Shown: in pieces, positions 25,945-37,300 of the stretch | How positions within the stretch are numbered: the first letter of the stretch is position 1 | Layout of the letters: every line of letters begins with the position of its first letter | Assembly (NCBI GenBank): GCA_013397455.1 | Contig: VYZB01000237.1 | Location: 226,701-290,700, forward strand | Length of the DNA stretch: 64,000 nt | Reading direction: 5' to 3' | From: Crotophaga sulcirostris | Taxonomy: Eukaryota > Chordata > Aves > Cuculiformes > Crotophagidae | Notes under the pieces: model-generated | What the model was told of the DNA's origin: nothing | What the model saw: the letters and a program-made list of their open reading frames with translations, nothing else | The model's database searches: none | Position numbers and translations under genes: made by a program

Positions 25945-27314
25945 AATTAAACTCTGTAAGAGATAGTTTGAGTAAAATAACTTTCTGTTCATTTATTGAC
26001 TGAATTTTGCAACCAGTATATAAAAGAGAAATAACTACATAGTGATATTATTACAAGAAATGGAGTTTCAAAGAAAAATATGAAATTATTATACACAGTA
26101 AATCAGGCAGTTTTTGCTTCTACCAGAGATATATTATTTTCACTCATAATCAAAGTTTCTTTATTAGAAAATATTTTTCTAGCCACAACCCCCCCCAATA
26201 CTGAAACACTATTTTTGTGTTGGTATTGTGTTCGTATTAATTCTTGATATACTTTTAGTCTTTCATTTATTATATACTTTTGAAACAGTTTGCCCTTAAG
26301 TACCTGACTAACCACCACAAATTCGCACTGTTATTTTTGATTGCTTTTTTTATCTTCCTTCTAAAACATACTGTCTGATTTGTTTGGGGTTTTTTTGGTT
26401 TCTTTAAGTGGTACATTCTATTTTGGTATCAAATTCAAAATAATTATGTTCTTATTTCTGTTCTTATTGCTTCTTCCTGATGGAGTACGTCACACAATAT
26501 TATTTAGCATTTCAAATATACAGTTATGATTGTTAGTTGCCTTGGAGATTAATGTGTTATGTACCTGGGGAACAATTGCATGCATTTTACTGATGTATTG
26601 ATGTAGATTATGATCTATCAGGAACTTTCTATACATGAGATCTTTTCTGGAAGAAAATACCAATAATTAACATAATGAGAATAGTGAAAAAAACCCCACA
26701 ATTCCTTTTACATACATGCATTTTTTCAGGACAAGTTCATTAAAAGGTCCACTACAATTTTGAAATAGAGGTCTGCATCTTTTGGTCATCCTGAAGTTTC
26801 TTTAACACAGCTTGTCAAGAGAAGCTCACTGTGAAGATGAATGGACAAATACTTTCATCACAGTTAACAAAGCTGAGTTTTACCACAGAGGTCACAGAAT
26901 ATGAAAATCCAAATATTTAGCTATGATGCTAAACCAGTGTTACAACTCCTCAGTTAGGAACTGTGGGAAAGGCAGCTAACACATCCATCATTTATATTTC
27001 AAAGGAAAAACACTAAGCCATTCTCAGACCTCTGATAGATAGTCCAGTTCTCTGAACTCACATTTCAAAACAAAGTTGAAATAATCATATGACTAAGACT
27101 GAGGGAAGAATTTCAGGCACGTGTTTCTACATAACATTTCACCTGTACTGGCTAATCAACATAAGTTTTTAAGTGATTTTTCTGAATTACTAAACTCTTT
27201 CTGTTACCTGAACAGAAAGACCAGGGTCCCAACTTTCTGCTCTGCATTCTATGTCAGATCCAAGGTATTTGAAACATCGCACAGACACAGACATATTTTT
27301 TTACTATAATGTTT

Positions 27315-27340
27315 TTTTACTAAAATTTATTTTAGTAAAA
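27315..27340. repeat. 26-bp palindrome, 12-bp arms
   Basis: Perfect inverted repeat: TTTTACTAAAAT, two central bases TT, then ATTTTAGTAAAA. It lies in a very AT-rich patch and can form a cruciform or hairpin on paper. No terminator or transposon function is implied. Confidence 0.9.
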
Positions 27341-28897
27341 CTTTTTTTTAATAAAATTTAATATTTTTGTTATCATAAATATTTTCTTGGGTCTCAGCTG
27401 CTATTTAAACAATTCAATAACAGCACCCCATAGATGCTGCCTCCTCTCTTTCCCTTTATTTAAGGATCATATACTGACCTCTGTATTCATGTCAGGAAGC
27501 AGTTCTTTCCATGAGCAGTCACCATGCATTTAAGCGCTTACAGTCTGGCCCTGAAAGAAGTGTACAATAACTAAGTCCTATACTTCTCAACTAGAATTGA
27601 GTTTAGCTGCCTTTATAAGGAATTGTCTTGTGACATATTTCTATACTACAGACACTTCGTTCTCAAGAGACTTCATATTTTATAGTGCTGTCTCTGGTAA
27701 TGCTAGAAGAAATAAAAGACCTGGAGAGTCACTGAGTAAGAAATAAGCATGAACAGGATAGAATTGTGAAAAAGAGTGCTCTCATTGTATAACTGGCATG
27801 AGATATCTGTTGCATGAACTGACAGAACCATTGAGTAGAGCACTTGTCTGAGATCATCTCATATGTGTCAAGTGTGCTTACAACAGCATGACTCTGTGTT
27901 TTGTGACCATTATGGAAATCCCTCTGATGTCATGCCCAACCAATTTTATAAATCTCTCAAATGATTCACAAAGTTGCTGCTGCATTTTCTTTAAACTCTC
28001 ATTTCTTGTCCACTGACAGCATGCTCAACCTTTCAATTCTACTTGTAACTTAGGTCTTAGATGAGTAGCTTGTATTCTAACCTGTTAACAGTCGGGAGAA
28101 TGGCATGCCTTAGCAATTTCTTACAATAAACTTAAGACTAATCAGTTTCACAGAACTGGCAACATCAATACTGCCATTCTCTCAGCCTTATACTTTCTCA
28201 GGCAGTGAAGGTTGCAGCTGTTTCTGCCAATTTGGGAAGCACTTCTGTCTTGTGATGGCATTTTTTCCTTTGTTTACACAAAAACAGTTTTATTACCTTT
28301 TTATTTTCCTTGTCTTGTATCATTTCTTCTTGCATCTTACTGAATAAATAAATTAATGCTGAATATTAGTTTATCCTGAATAGCTCAGCATCTTATGTGC
28401 AAATTAAACTATAATGCTCTTCCTTTGGAAACCAATGCTAGGGGGAAACATAGTCTGCTAATGAGCACTGAGGGACCATTTGTAACCTCCCAAGAAATTT
28501 AGGGCACTCTACTGTTTAAACTTGTGAGTATAATGTTCATAAAGGGTTATGAGCTGTTGCATGTATTGGGGCAAATTAAACCTTAATACAACCTGTTTAA
28601 AATCACTGGAATTACCCTAGGGATGCATGTATTCTAATGTTCATGATTTAGGTGATTCTGCACTCAGAAGAAACCATTTACTGTAATTCATTTAAATTTC
28701 ATTGAATTCACAGTTCAAATAAGCAAAGGGGAATGGACCTAGGGCATTTTTTCCTCTTTTTCTTCTTAGCACATGGTTTAGTATACAGAACACTGATAGA
28801 ATAGTTCACATTTATATAGTTATTTAGGTTTTTTATTTATATAACATTTTTAAAATGGGAAAGCTCTACTCTTACGAATCTTTTTGTATTTTTAAAG

Positions 28898-29008
28898 GGA
28901 AAGAAGTTCATTTTGTCAAAACTTCTCTAAAGAAATCCACTTTTGGATCCAGGATCCACTTTTGTTGAAAATGATGGATAGTAGGACATGCTTGGAAGCA
29001 CAAGAAAG
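28898..29008 (+). other. Candidate exon, unassigned
   Basis: 111 bp between an acceptor match (tttttgtatttttaaag) and a good donor (GAAAG then GTAAGG). One frame is open throughout, starting after one base and ending with two bases over. That phase matches the candidate at 23497-23564. The peptide is not recognised. Evidence is weak because such pairs arise by chance in 64 kb. Confidence 0.15.
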
Positions 29009-29480
29009 GTAAGGAAATTTTCCCTCTCATATTAAAAAACGTGATCTTCTTCAACCAGTGGCTACAGTGACTGTGTCTCTTTCAGTCTCACTAACTGGAA
29101 CTTTCATTTAGAAAAATCTCCAATTATTTTCAGGCCACAGAAGTCATTGTAACCAAATGATTAGAGTAACAAGAAAAACAGAAGTTCATGTTCTTTCGAA
29201 ATCTACAACAGCACTACCATTTTGCCCCCTTGGATCTATTCTTTCATGTGTGAAAGACTTCTGAGCAAAGTAATACTTTAAACTGGAACTGCTTGACCTG
29301 ATCCTTAAAATGAGCACCATAAATCCCACTAAAATAGCCTCTAAAGGCTCTGTTCAGTTCTCTAAATAAGGGCATATAGTGCTATTTGATATTCCTCAGG
29401 GGTTTGAAATATCTACCAAGTGTCATAGAAAATATAGAACAAATATTTACTGACTTTCACAGAAAACATAGGTCTAACAT

Positions 29481-29702
29481 TTAATCTGTTTGCCTAAACA
29501 TTAGTGTGTTCATGACTTCTGCTAAGGCACCTAAGAAGTCTTTGTTGACCAAGCAGTCATCAGTCAGAAAAGCTTCCACTGCTTCATGGAATAGATCCAG
29601 AGTGTTGCTGAGTTGCCGTTTTCTACCATCTCTCCTGACAGTGATGGCTTGACACAATGATTTCAAACTAGGCTGAATATCCAGTTTCTTTTTTTCCTTT
29701 AG
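29481..29702 (-). other. Unassigned 74-codon frame with protein-like composition
   Basis: A minus-strand frame open from a stop at about 29703 to a stop at 29481. The downstream half reads as an amphipathic helix pattern (LDLFHEAVEAFLTDDCLV, then FLGALAEVMNTL). Its base composition is less AT-biased than its flanks. It has no ATG in a good position and no pyrimidine tract upstream for a splice acceptor, so it is not a clean exon. It lies just beyond the 3' edge of the LTR at 29753-30579. It could be a degraded retrocopy, a retroviral internal fragment, an exon with unseen borders, or chance. I do not recognise the family. Confidence 0.25.
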
Positions 29703-29752
29703 GTTTTTTTACCTTCAAATGCTACTGTGTTACCACAGAGTAAAACACAGAA

Positions 29753-30579
29753 TGTAATCAGCTTTAAAGGCCCAGACTCTTGAATACTATGTGAAATCAA
29801 GTTTTACTTAACTTATTTAAACAAGAAAGGTAACAAATCTTTTGTAGTGATTAACAAGTTAACAATAACAGCTTTAAAGGCAACACATCTAATCACTACT
29901 GCAGGAGAATAAGTATAGTAATTAAGAAAGATACATCACCAAATGTCTTAGTATCGTCATCCAGATCCACAGTCACTGGGGAGAACCTAGTTGCAGTGCC
30001 TGTCCCTGACAGTTGAGAGGTTCTATGCGGTGCTTCCACTCACAGGTGATGACTCCAAAGTTGCTGCAAGAGGGTCCAGCTTTTATATTGCTAAATAAAC
30101 TACTTACATAATTCTAAAAATGCAGAATCTCTGGTCTCAACTCCTCTGTTGCCCCCCCTTCTGGACCCTGGCCCAAGAAGGGAGATCAAGGGAACAGCCA
30201 GTTATCTCTTATCTTTGGACTAAGGGGGTTGTTGAGGTGCAGCATCCCTGCATAGTTCTTCCCCTTTCATACAGTGTTCATGCTCCTACTGACAGGTCAG
30301 GCAGGGTGTTGATGGTCCATCTCCAAGATGTTCCCCCTAATATCCTGCGCACACTGAAGAAGCCACAGCTAAAGTGGTACAGCCTAATTCTACCGATGAG
30401 ACTATGATGCATTTTCTCACACTCTATGCATTACAAAAATAGCACAGTATAATTCTGCTGATCATAGCAACGTGAGAAGTTACAGATTAAACAGTACACA
30501 TAGCAATGCAATACAAAGCATCCATGGGTCACCTATTTTGTTTTAGGCCTGTTGATCAGGCCCTGTTACTTCAGTTACA
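29753..30579 (-). mobile_element. Probable endogenous retrovirus LTR (solo)
   Basis: On the minus strand this reads like a retroviral LTR of about 830 bp. It starts TGTAACTGAAGTAACAGGGC at 30579 and ends GCTGATTACA at 29753. A TATA-like ATATAAAAGC is at about 30084, followed by 'tggaccctcttgcagcaact', a promoter/R-like layout. An AATAAA lies downstream on the same strand near 29815. Composition is clearly different from the flanks, with CpG-containing text. I do not see a matching target-site duplication, so the ends are provisional (the left end may extend toward 29735). No gag, pol or env is attached. The family is not named with certainty. Confidence 0.6.
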
Positions 30580-31093
30580 TGAGGTTTAAATAGGTTTTTT
30601 TAAAATAATTTATATTGAGGTATCAGAATTGAACCACTTCATTGTACAAAACCACTGGGAATTTCAGCATACAAGCCTAATTAGCCAAACAAAGAGTTTA
30701 TTGATAAATTGAGTCACAAAAAAGGAGTATGAAAAAGGTAGAATCAGAAACAGGTAAAGAAAAAAGAGGAGCATGGGACTATTGCTTGTGTATTTAGGGA
30801 CAAAATTGGTAAGGAAAAAAAACAGTTGAAACTAAAATGATTGAAGGACAAGAAGAGTAAAAAGAAGAGAACCTAAAGATATACAAGTTGCAAAAAGTAA
30901 CTCAGGGAAAGGAGACAACCTAGTGAAAGAAAATATGGAAAAATCTCAAATATTTTGACTCCTTTTTTTCCTTGGTTTTCACAAGCAAATGCTCTTATTT
31001 CATAGCAATTAAGCAAGGCTGTAAGGCAATCATTTGGCATGCAGAACATGGAGGGTAGAGCCCACATTTTCCTTGAATTATCCCCTTACCTAC
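30580..31093. other. AT-rich non-coding DNA
   Basis: No gene or repeat recognised. Confidence 0.5.
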
Positions 31094-31190
31094 CTGGAGC
31101 ACAGTTTCTGGGTGCCTTTCATGTACTCAGCTGGTCAAACTGCCCCTCTGTCTATTAATTGCCTTTGTCGGCCACGCTTCTGCTTATCAG
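31094..31190 (-). other. Candidate non-coding exon
   Basis: 97 bp on the minus strand. A strong acceptor precedes it (pyrimidine-rich, ending ATCTGGACACCTCTTTAG) and a donor follows (CTCCAG then GTAGGT). No frame is open throughout, so it could only be a UTR or lncRNA exon. It lies 2.9 kb downstream of the candidate at 34052-34357 on the same strand. Confidence 0.22.
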
Positions 31191-32375
31191 CTAAAGAGGT
31201 GTCCAGATAGATGTTGCAGACAGACAGCAAACTGCTGCTCCCTAACCAGAAGTTAGTGAAAACCCAATACTGCAGAAGTTTTTTGAACAAGAACCTGCCC
31301 ATGAGGAAAGCGCTAAGAACTGTTAAGTTGTGGCAGTCCCTAGAAGGTGTAAAAATGACTGAAAGCTCTTTTTTTTTATAAAAACAAATCCAAAACCTAA
31401 AATAAAAATCAGACAAATAAGTGGATGAGTACAGAAGCTTCAGGGTGTGGTGCCAGGAAAGGGGGAGAAAAGTTGTGAAAAATGAAATAAGTAGAAAACC
31501 CACCCCACAAGAAAACCTTGCCTAAATAAGTAAATACATGAAGAGACCACAAAGAAACGGTTGAACTCTTTCAGGGAAAAAATACCTCCACTCACCCCCG
31601 ACTGCATTATCTACTGAAAAGTAGAGGAACAACAATGAGAAAAATCAGCCCAATCCTTCATTAACAACCAAACCTGCTGCAAAATACCTTCAGTTATTTT
31701 GCATAAGACAAAAACTGGTTTCTTTTTACAATATTTCAAGGTAATTTTTGCAGGATAGACCCTAGAGTATTTCAATGTAAAGAAGAACTGATACTGTCTT
31801 TGTTCATTGCTTCAAAGGGTATCTCAGCTGTACATCATTAGCTGAGTATCTTTGTATAGCTGGTGTTTCGTTGTCATACCAAGCACTTACTCTTTTCATT
31901 TTTATCTGTGGTAAATAATTGTTTGAGAGTGCTATTGACCTTTTGGCATTGCTTATGCTTCCAAAATACTAAATCTGCTTCTGAATTCATTCTCAGTCAT
32001 TCCAGATCAACTGCCTACAAGAGCAGTGCTGACACTGCAAAGCTGTCATCCTACTCTGTTGGTCAACACTGAACAAAGATTCACACTGAGGTTTACACAA
32101 ACACAAACACAAGCCAAAGTCTCAATAGTCAATGGAGTGAAGGTAGGTCATGAAAGCAATCTGTCCCTGGGGATTCCTTATATTTCACAGTAAAGGGCTT
32201 CCTGAACTCTTGAAACAAAGCTTGTGATGTATGTTTGGTTGAACTTTGGCTCAGCTGTTTCACTAAAGATCTGCACCTCTATCTACAGAAGTTTTGGAGA
32301 TAGATTTTAAGTTGAAAGACCCAAGGATTCTACAGTCATACATAAGTAAAACTTACATTGAAAACTAATCTTGCA
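31191..32375. other. AT-rich non-coding DNA
   Basis: No gene recognised. The minus-strand frame at 31135-31503 is low-complexity and unassigned. A plus-strand splice-bounded stretch (32006-32142) is discussed under findings. Confidence 0.5.
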
Positions 32376-32496
32376 TATATACACATCTACATATATAAGT
32401 ATACGCATGAGTGTATATGCAGATGTGTATATACATGTATGCATTTCTAGCTGTGTATAAAAATCTGTGTATACATATATATTTATATAGATATAA
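32376..32496. repeat. Degenerate TA/TG-rich microsatellite
   Basis: About 120 bp of imperfect alternating pyrimidine-purine sequence (tatatac, acatatat, gtgtatat and similar), with no fixed period. Confidence 0.8.
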
Positions 32497-32747
32497 CTTT
32501 ATCTTTCAAACACTACAATCACAGCAACATTAGGGACAGTTCTGGGGGTATCTGGGAAGACAATCATGGCTGCTGGTTTAGCGGTCGAATGTCTGCTTAT
32601 TACGTATGCAATTCCTGTTGGAAACAACACAGTAATATGATACAACAAATCTAACAGTCTCATTAACATGCTGTTATGTTAAGAAAATTGTAATTGTCAT
32701 GTCTCAAAATTTTCTGAAATACTCTTTTTAGGTAGTTGAAGAAATCT

Positions 32748-33167
32748 TAGAATCATAGAATCACAAAATGGTTTGGATTGGAAGACATCTTAAGACACCT
32801 TAAAGATCATCCAGTTCTACCCCCACTTCCATGGGCAAGGATACCTCCCACGAGTCCAGGCTGCTCAAGGCCCCATCCAACCTGGCCTTGAACACTTCCA
32901 GGGAGGGGACATCCACAGTTTCCTGGGCAACCTGCACCAGTGCCTCACCACCCTCAATGTGAAGAATTTCTTCCTAATGTCTAATCTACATCTTCCCTCT
33001 TCAATTTAAAACCATTCCCCCTTGTCCTGTCACTACTTACCCTTGTAAAAAGTCCCTCCCCAGCTTTCCTGTAGCCCCTTCAGGTACTGGAAGGCAGCAA
33101 TGAGGTCTCCCTGGATCCTGCTCTTCTCCAGGCTGAACAACCACAACTATCTCAGCCAGTCCACTTG
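32748..33167 (-). mobile_element. CR1 LINE, about 420 bp, 5'-truncated
   Basis: A minus-strand CR1. It starts with the reversed terminal repeats (agaatcatagaatcacaaaa) and passes through the 3' UTR ('ctcaaggccccatccaacct') into the ORF2 C-terminus. The truncated 5' edge is at about 33167 ('ctcagccagtccacttg'). The frame is broken. It belongs to a subfamily close to the element at 5839-8270 in the 3' UTR. Confidence 0.95.
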
Positions 33168-33218
33168 TTAAAGTAAGAATTTTGTTGAAGTATGAATTTT
33201 ATTAAAGTAAGATTCATT
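33168..33218. repeat. 17-bp minisatellite, three imperfect units
   Basis: Units 33168-33184, 33185-33201 and 33202-33218 follow the theme ttRaagtaWgaatttt. It begins at the base where the CR1 truncation ends. Confidence 0.85.
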
Positions 33219-34051
33219 TTTATATATTCTAAAATTGCTTATACTCAATGAGAAATATATGTGCATGGTGCACAGCTGTATTATAGATACGATCTATTTT
33301 ATTTTTTAACATCTACAACTCAAAATGCCTTTTGTACTATGTTGGAGCCATTTCAAACTTCCTTTGTCTAAGGCTCTGTTTAGCAAGAATTTAACCCAGA
33401 ATAAATTCTAACTGCCATACTGTAACCTTTTTTACTTTTTAAAATACAATTTTTGACAGTCATATCAATCAACGTGGAACTTTATATACAAAAAAGCACT
33501 CTATAGTTTAATTCTATGTCTTTACTGTTGTATTCATATGTGCTCCTATGTGTGCTGTTAGTTGCCTTTAATTCCATTTACTGTTTAGATGAAGAGAAAA
33601 TGCATTTCAGGAATACAAAGCCATAAGCATTTTCCTTTTAATAAATTATGTAGGAACAGTAATAATTTCTCATCAGCACCTTTTGTGTTTTTGTGGCACT
33701 TGTTTGGGACATATGTTTAATTGTGGAAAACACTACAACAATATTTATGTTTTCTACTGTCAATGTCCTTGGTGAGGAAAATTCTGCTAAAATTGCACAT
33801 TTGTAATGACTACAGTGTAAAGTAGGAGATAAAAAGTCATTTTACATGAACTACTGTGTTTATTTAATTCACTAGTGCATTTCTTAATTTTGCCATGACT
33901 TTTTTTAAGTATTGCTTGTACGAGTCAACTGCTTGTGCAGTGAGAGTTTCTGTGAAAGCAAGAGACCTATGTGATAATAGAGTTCAGCAAATAGCACTCC
34001 TGTGGTCTATATTTCTTCTTAAAAAAAAGGTCTAAATGTGAGAAATCTTAC
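33219..34051. other. AT-rich non-coding DNA
   Basis: Nothing recognised. Confidence 0.5.
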
Positions 34052-34357
34052 CTCCAAATCAGTCTGCCTTTGATAGGTGCCTCACAGCGATATTGCAGGT
34101 TCTGCTCAGGGGAGAGCAGAGCAGGCGTAGTGCGTGACATCCATAACCCAGGCAGTGCAGGACTAGTTCCTGGGGAAATGCACATTGCCTCACTGTGGAA
34201 CCTTGCCTCCTTTGGCTTGATATTCATTCTGGGGTGCCTTCCCACCAGCGCAGTGGCTCTGCTGCAATGCCGCCACCACTGCTGGTAGTGTTGAGACTCC
34301 TGACACATGGTCCTCATTTATTCTGTCAGTTAGATACACAATCTGTTGGCTTGAAGA
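34052..34357 (-). other. Candidate exon (coding or lncRNA), GC-richer
   Basis: 306 bp on the minus strand between a strong acceptor (CCACTTTTTACTTTCAACTCCAG) and a strong donor (TTTGGAG then GTAAGA). It is clearly richer in GC than its flanks. One frame has an ATG at 34317 and stays open to the donor, 88 codons plus two bases. A second frame is open from the acceptor for about 56 codons before a stop. Neither peptide is recognised. If joined to 31094-31190, the first frame stops at once (a serine codon, then TGA), giving a peptide of about 90 residues. This fits a lncRNA with a small frame better than a conserved protein. An unrecognised repeat is also possible. Confidence 0.3.
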
Positions 34358-37300
34358 CTGGAGTTGAAAGTAAAAAGTGGACCAGTTTTCTCCTTTTCTA
34401 AATGAGATCATGTTATTTATGTATATTCTTACAAAATAAAAGGGAAGGCAGAAAACTAAGACAGGCTTTTCCTTCAACATAATGTCTGAGTGTATTCCAC
34501 TGATTTCCTCCTTTTCTATTGTTTCCCTATCAGATGGTTAGGAAAATCAAATGAAGAATAATTATGGTCCTATCTGTGCTCAGGAGAAAAATGAGTTTTC
34601 TGTTACATCCTGTCAGATGTACTGACCCTCATTTTCAGGAAGTATAAATTGAAACTTTCATTTTGCTTGGAAAGACGTGCTGATGAAAGACAACTATATC
34701 AGCATCACAGCTGTATATTTTCTTTCCTGGCTGCATACTCAAAGCCATAGAAGCTCCTTTTATTTTTTGGCCAGCAAAATAGCTCTAGAGGAACTCATGG
34801 GTCTGTGTAGATTAAACGTAGTGCTGAGAAAGATCGTCACCTTACACATCTTGCAGATTTACTTTGGAAACAGCAAGAATAGGCAGTGATATACATAAAG
34901 ACATAGCATGCTCCTAAAGCTCTTTAACTCTTTAACCAAAACTGCATTTATTTCTGTTAACATATCACGAAAACCTGAATAATTTAAATTCCTTGCTAGA
35001 ACCTCAAATATTCTAGTAATTAACCTCTTTCTTAACTATGGTTAACAAGATTATCCAGTGAAGTTTTAATACTCTGTTTGCTACGTCTATTTACCCTAGT
35101 TAAGAATGTCACCCAATTGTTTATGTAATTGTATCTTCCAGTGTTTTTTCACTGATTGTTTTGCATTCTGAATTTTTAGTTAGGAGAATGGAAATTAGTT
35201 GCTTTAGGAATTTTGTAAATAAAATATTCTATTTAACCTGTGAAGTGTTAAGTAAAAAAGGAAATCTTATTAAAATTATTTTAAGAAGTAAGTATTATTT
35301 TAATATCTACTTTTGCTGCAAAATAGAGTTGTTAGCCCATGGTCCAAATTAAATCAATAGTATTCTTTAAATTTTATTCCTCTGATGCCAGATCATCTGT
35401 GAAACCTGAGCCTACAGATCTATCCATAAGTTCAGAGCCTCCTTCAGGTTACCTGTTTGCTCCTTGAACTAAACTGCAAACTGACCTGAATACTCCATTA
35501 TAATGCCTTGGGTTTACATTTGTTTCAGGGACAGTGGTAATTACATTTAAGAAATTTTACAGATGACGAAAGCAGACCCCTTTTTTTTTTCAGATGTAAA
35601 TAATGTTTTGTTCATAACAGAAGGGAATATAAAAATATGCAATTGTAAAAATCCCACACTTTGTGTAAGACTATTTTATGATGCTTTTTTGTATAAAACA
35701 AGTAAACATTCAATTAAAATAAACTTTATATGAAAATTACAACCCTTTTTTCATTAAACTGAGATTTAAATTATAAGGCAGCTTTAGCTTTAGATTTAAT
35801 TAGTATCTTGCTCTTCTCTAGGTGACTTTCTTTTTAAAATATAGCTTAAGACCTTCAGTATTATGGTTGATGACATTACTGCAAAAATCCTGTGATGGTT
35901 GTTTTTTACCATTTCTTTTTCCTCATTACTGTCAGCTACAGCTATACAGAAAATAAGTAGTTCTCTACAGCAGCAAAGTCCTGCAAAGAGAGAGAGGACC
36001 TGCTCTTGTATAGATTTTTTGAAGTCTTTCAGAGAATCATGTGAAAACACATTATATTTTAACTCTGTTACATAAAAGAATATTGCATTTCATTTACTCA
36101 AGAAAGCTAAAATTTATTCATATGTTCTTTCCTTGTAAATGGGATCCCCAGCTTTGCAGTGCAAAGTTTAATTTATACTGATTTCCAAAGTATCTTCTAG
36201 CTCAGTCTGCACCCACACAATGCAATACATATAGATATGAAATATAATTAATGTTCATGAGAATTTCTTTACACAAATATTTTTAGTTACAGTAAACTAT
36301 TCACAAACATTTTTTGAAACATTTTTTTCAATTTTTTAAAGATAACTTTTTTCTGGTTTCTTACTGAAAGCATTAGACTAAATAGAAATATTAATGTATA
36401 TTGTATGTTAACATATAGTACTGTTTTATTTTTAATAGAAATAACATATTCAGTTGATTTAAAATTTTCACTTTGAGATTAGTCTTGCAGACATTTTTTT
36501 TCCTGTTAGCAGTTTTCCATTAAAATATAAGTTTTGATGAGATATCTTTCTATGCAAAAAAATCCAGTAAAATCTCCATAATTCTTTACTGAAAAGCATG
36601 GATAAGCAGCTTATTGTGGTTCACTAGGGTCTTTTTGCCAGTTCTGCTCTTTCAAGGAGCAGAAAGAAACTGCAGACTAAACTATACCAACTTTTTAATT
36701 CTTGCTTGTGAGACATTTTTGAATCCCTGAAAGATATTTGTTCCATATAAAGTCAGTAAAACTGGAAGAGTTAACTTCCACTTTAGTTGTATTAGCTGCT
36801 GACAGGGGGATTATATTTTTAAATAACATGAAATCTGCTCATTGATTGACAGAGCACACATACAATACAGTAAATGAAAGAAAAATTGAAAGTAGAGGAA
36901 GTCATAACATTCAAGCAAGCTAAGAGGAATATTTTTCTGAATAATCATTAAAAATACAGGCAAGTAGAAGACTAAGAAGCAAACATAAAGCAAAGAAAGT
37001 ACTATGGAACATATTTTAATGGATTTTTTTTCATCTCTTCATTCTTTCCATTTGCAGTAGCAGAGTTATCCCTAAGACTTTCTGCCCAAGGAGAAAAAGA
37101 ATAGAAGTATTTTAGTTCATGTCAGTTTGCCTCACTTTGTCCTCACAGGAGGTAATGGGTATGACACAGTCAATAACTTGTAATCTGTTAAAAAAAACAG
37201 ATTATTTTCAAGATGGTTATGAAATACATGCCTTGTGCTCATAAGCATATCAGACCCCCCAAAGTATAAAGCTAACTTGAAAACATACAGTGCAGGAATA

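Larger units (their letters stand above)
25945..29480. other. AT-rich non-coding DNA
   Basis: No gene or dispersed repeat recognised. It contains the palindrome at 27315-27340 and a splice-bounded candidate at 28898-29008. Confidence 0.5.

Noticed and set aside
30120..30407. 95-codon plus-strand frame
   Set aside because: It lies antisense inside the probable LTR at 29753-30579 and has no recognisable features.
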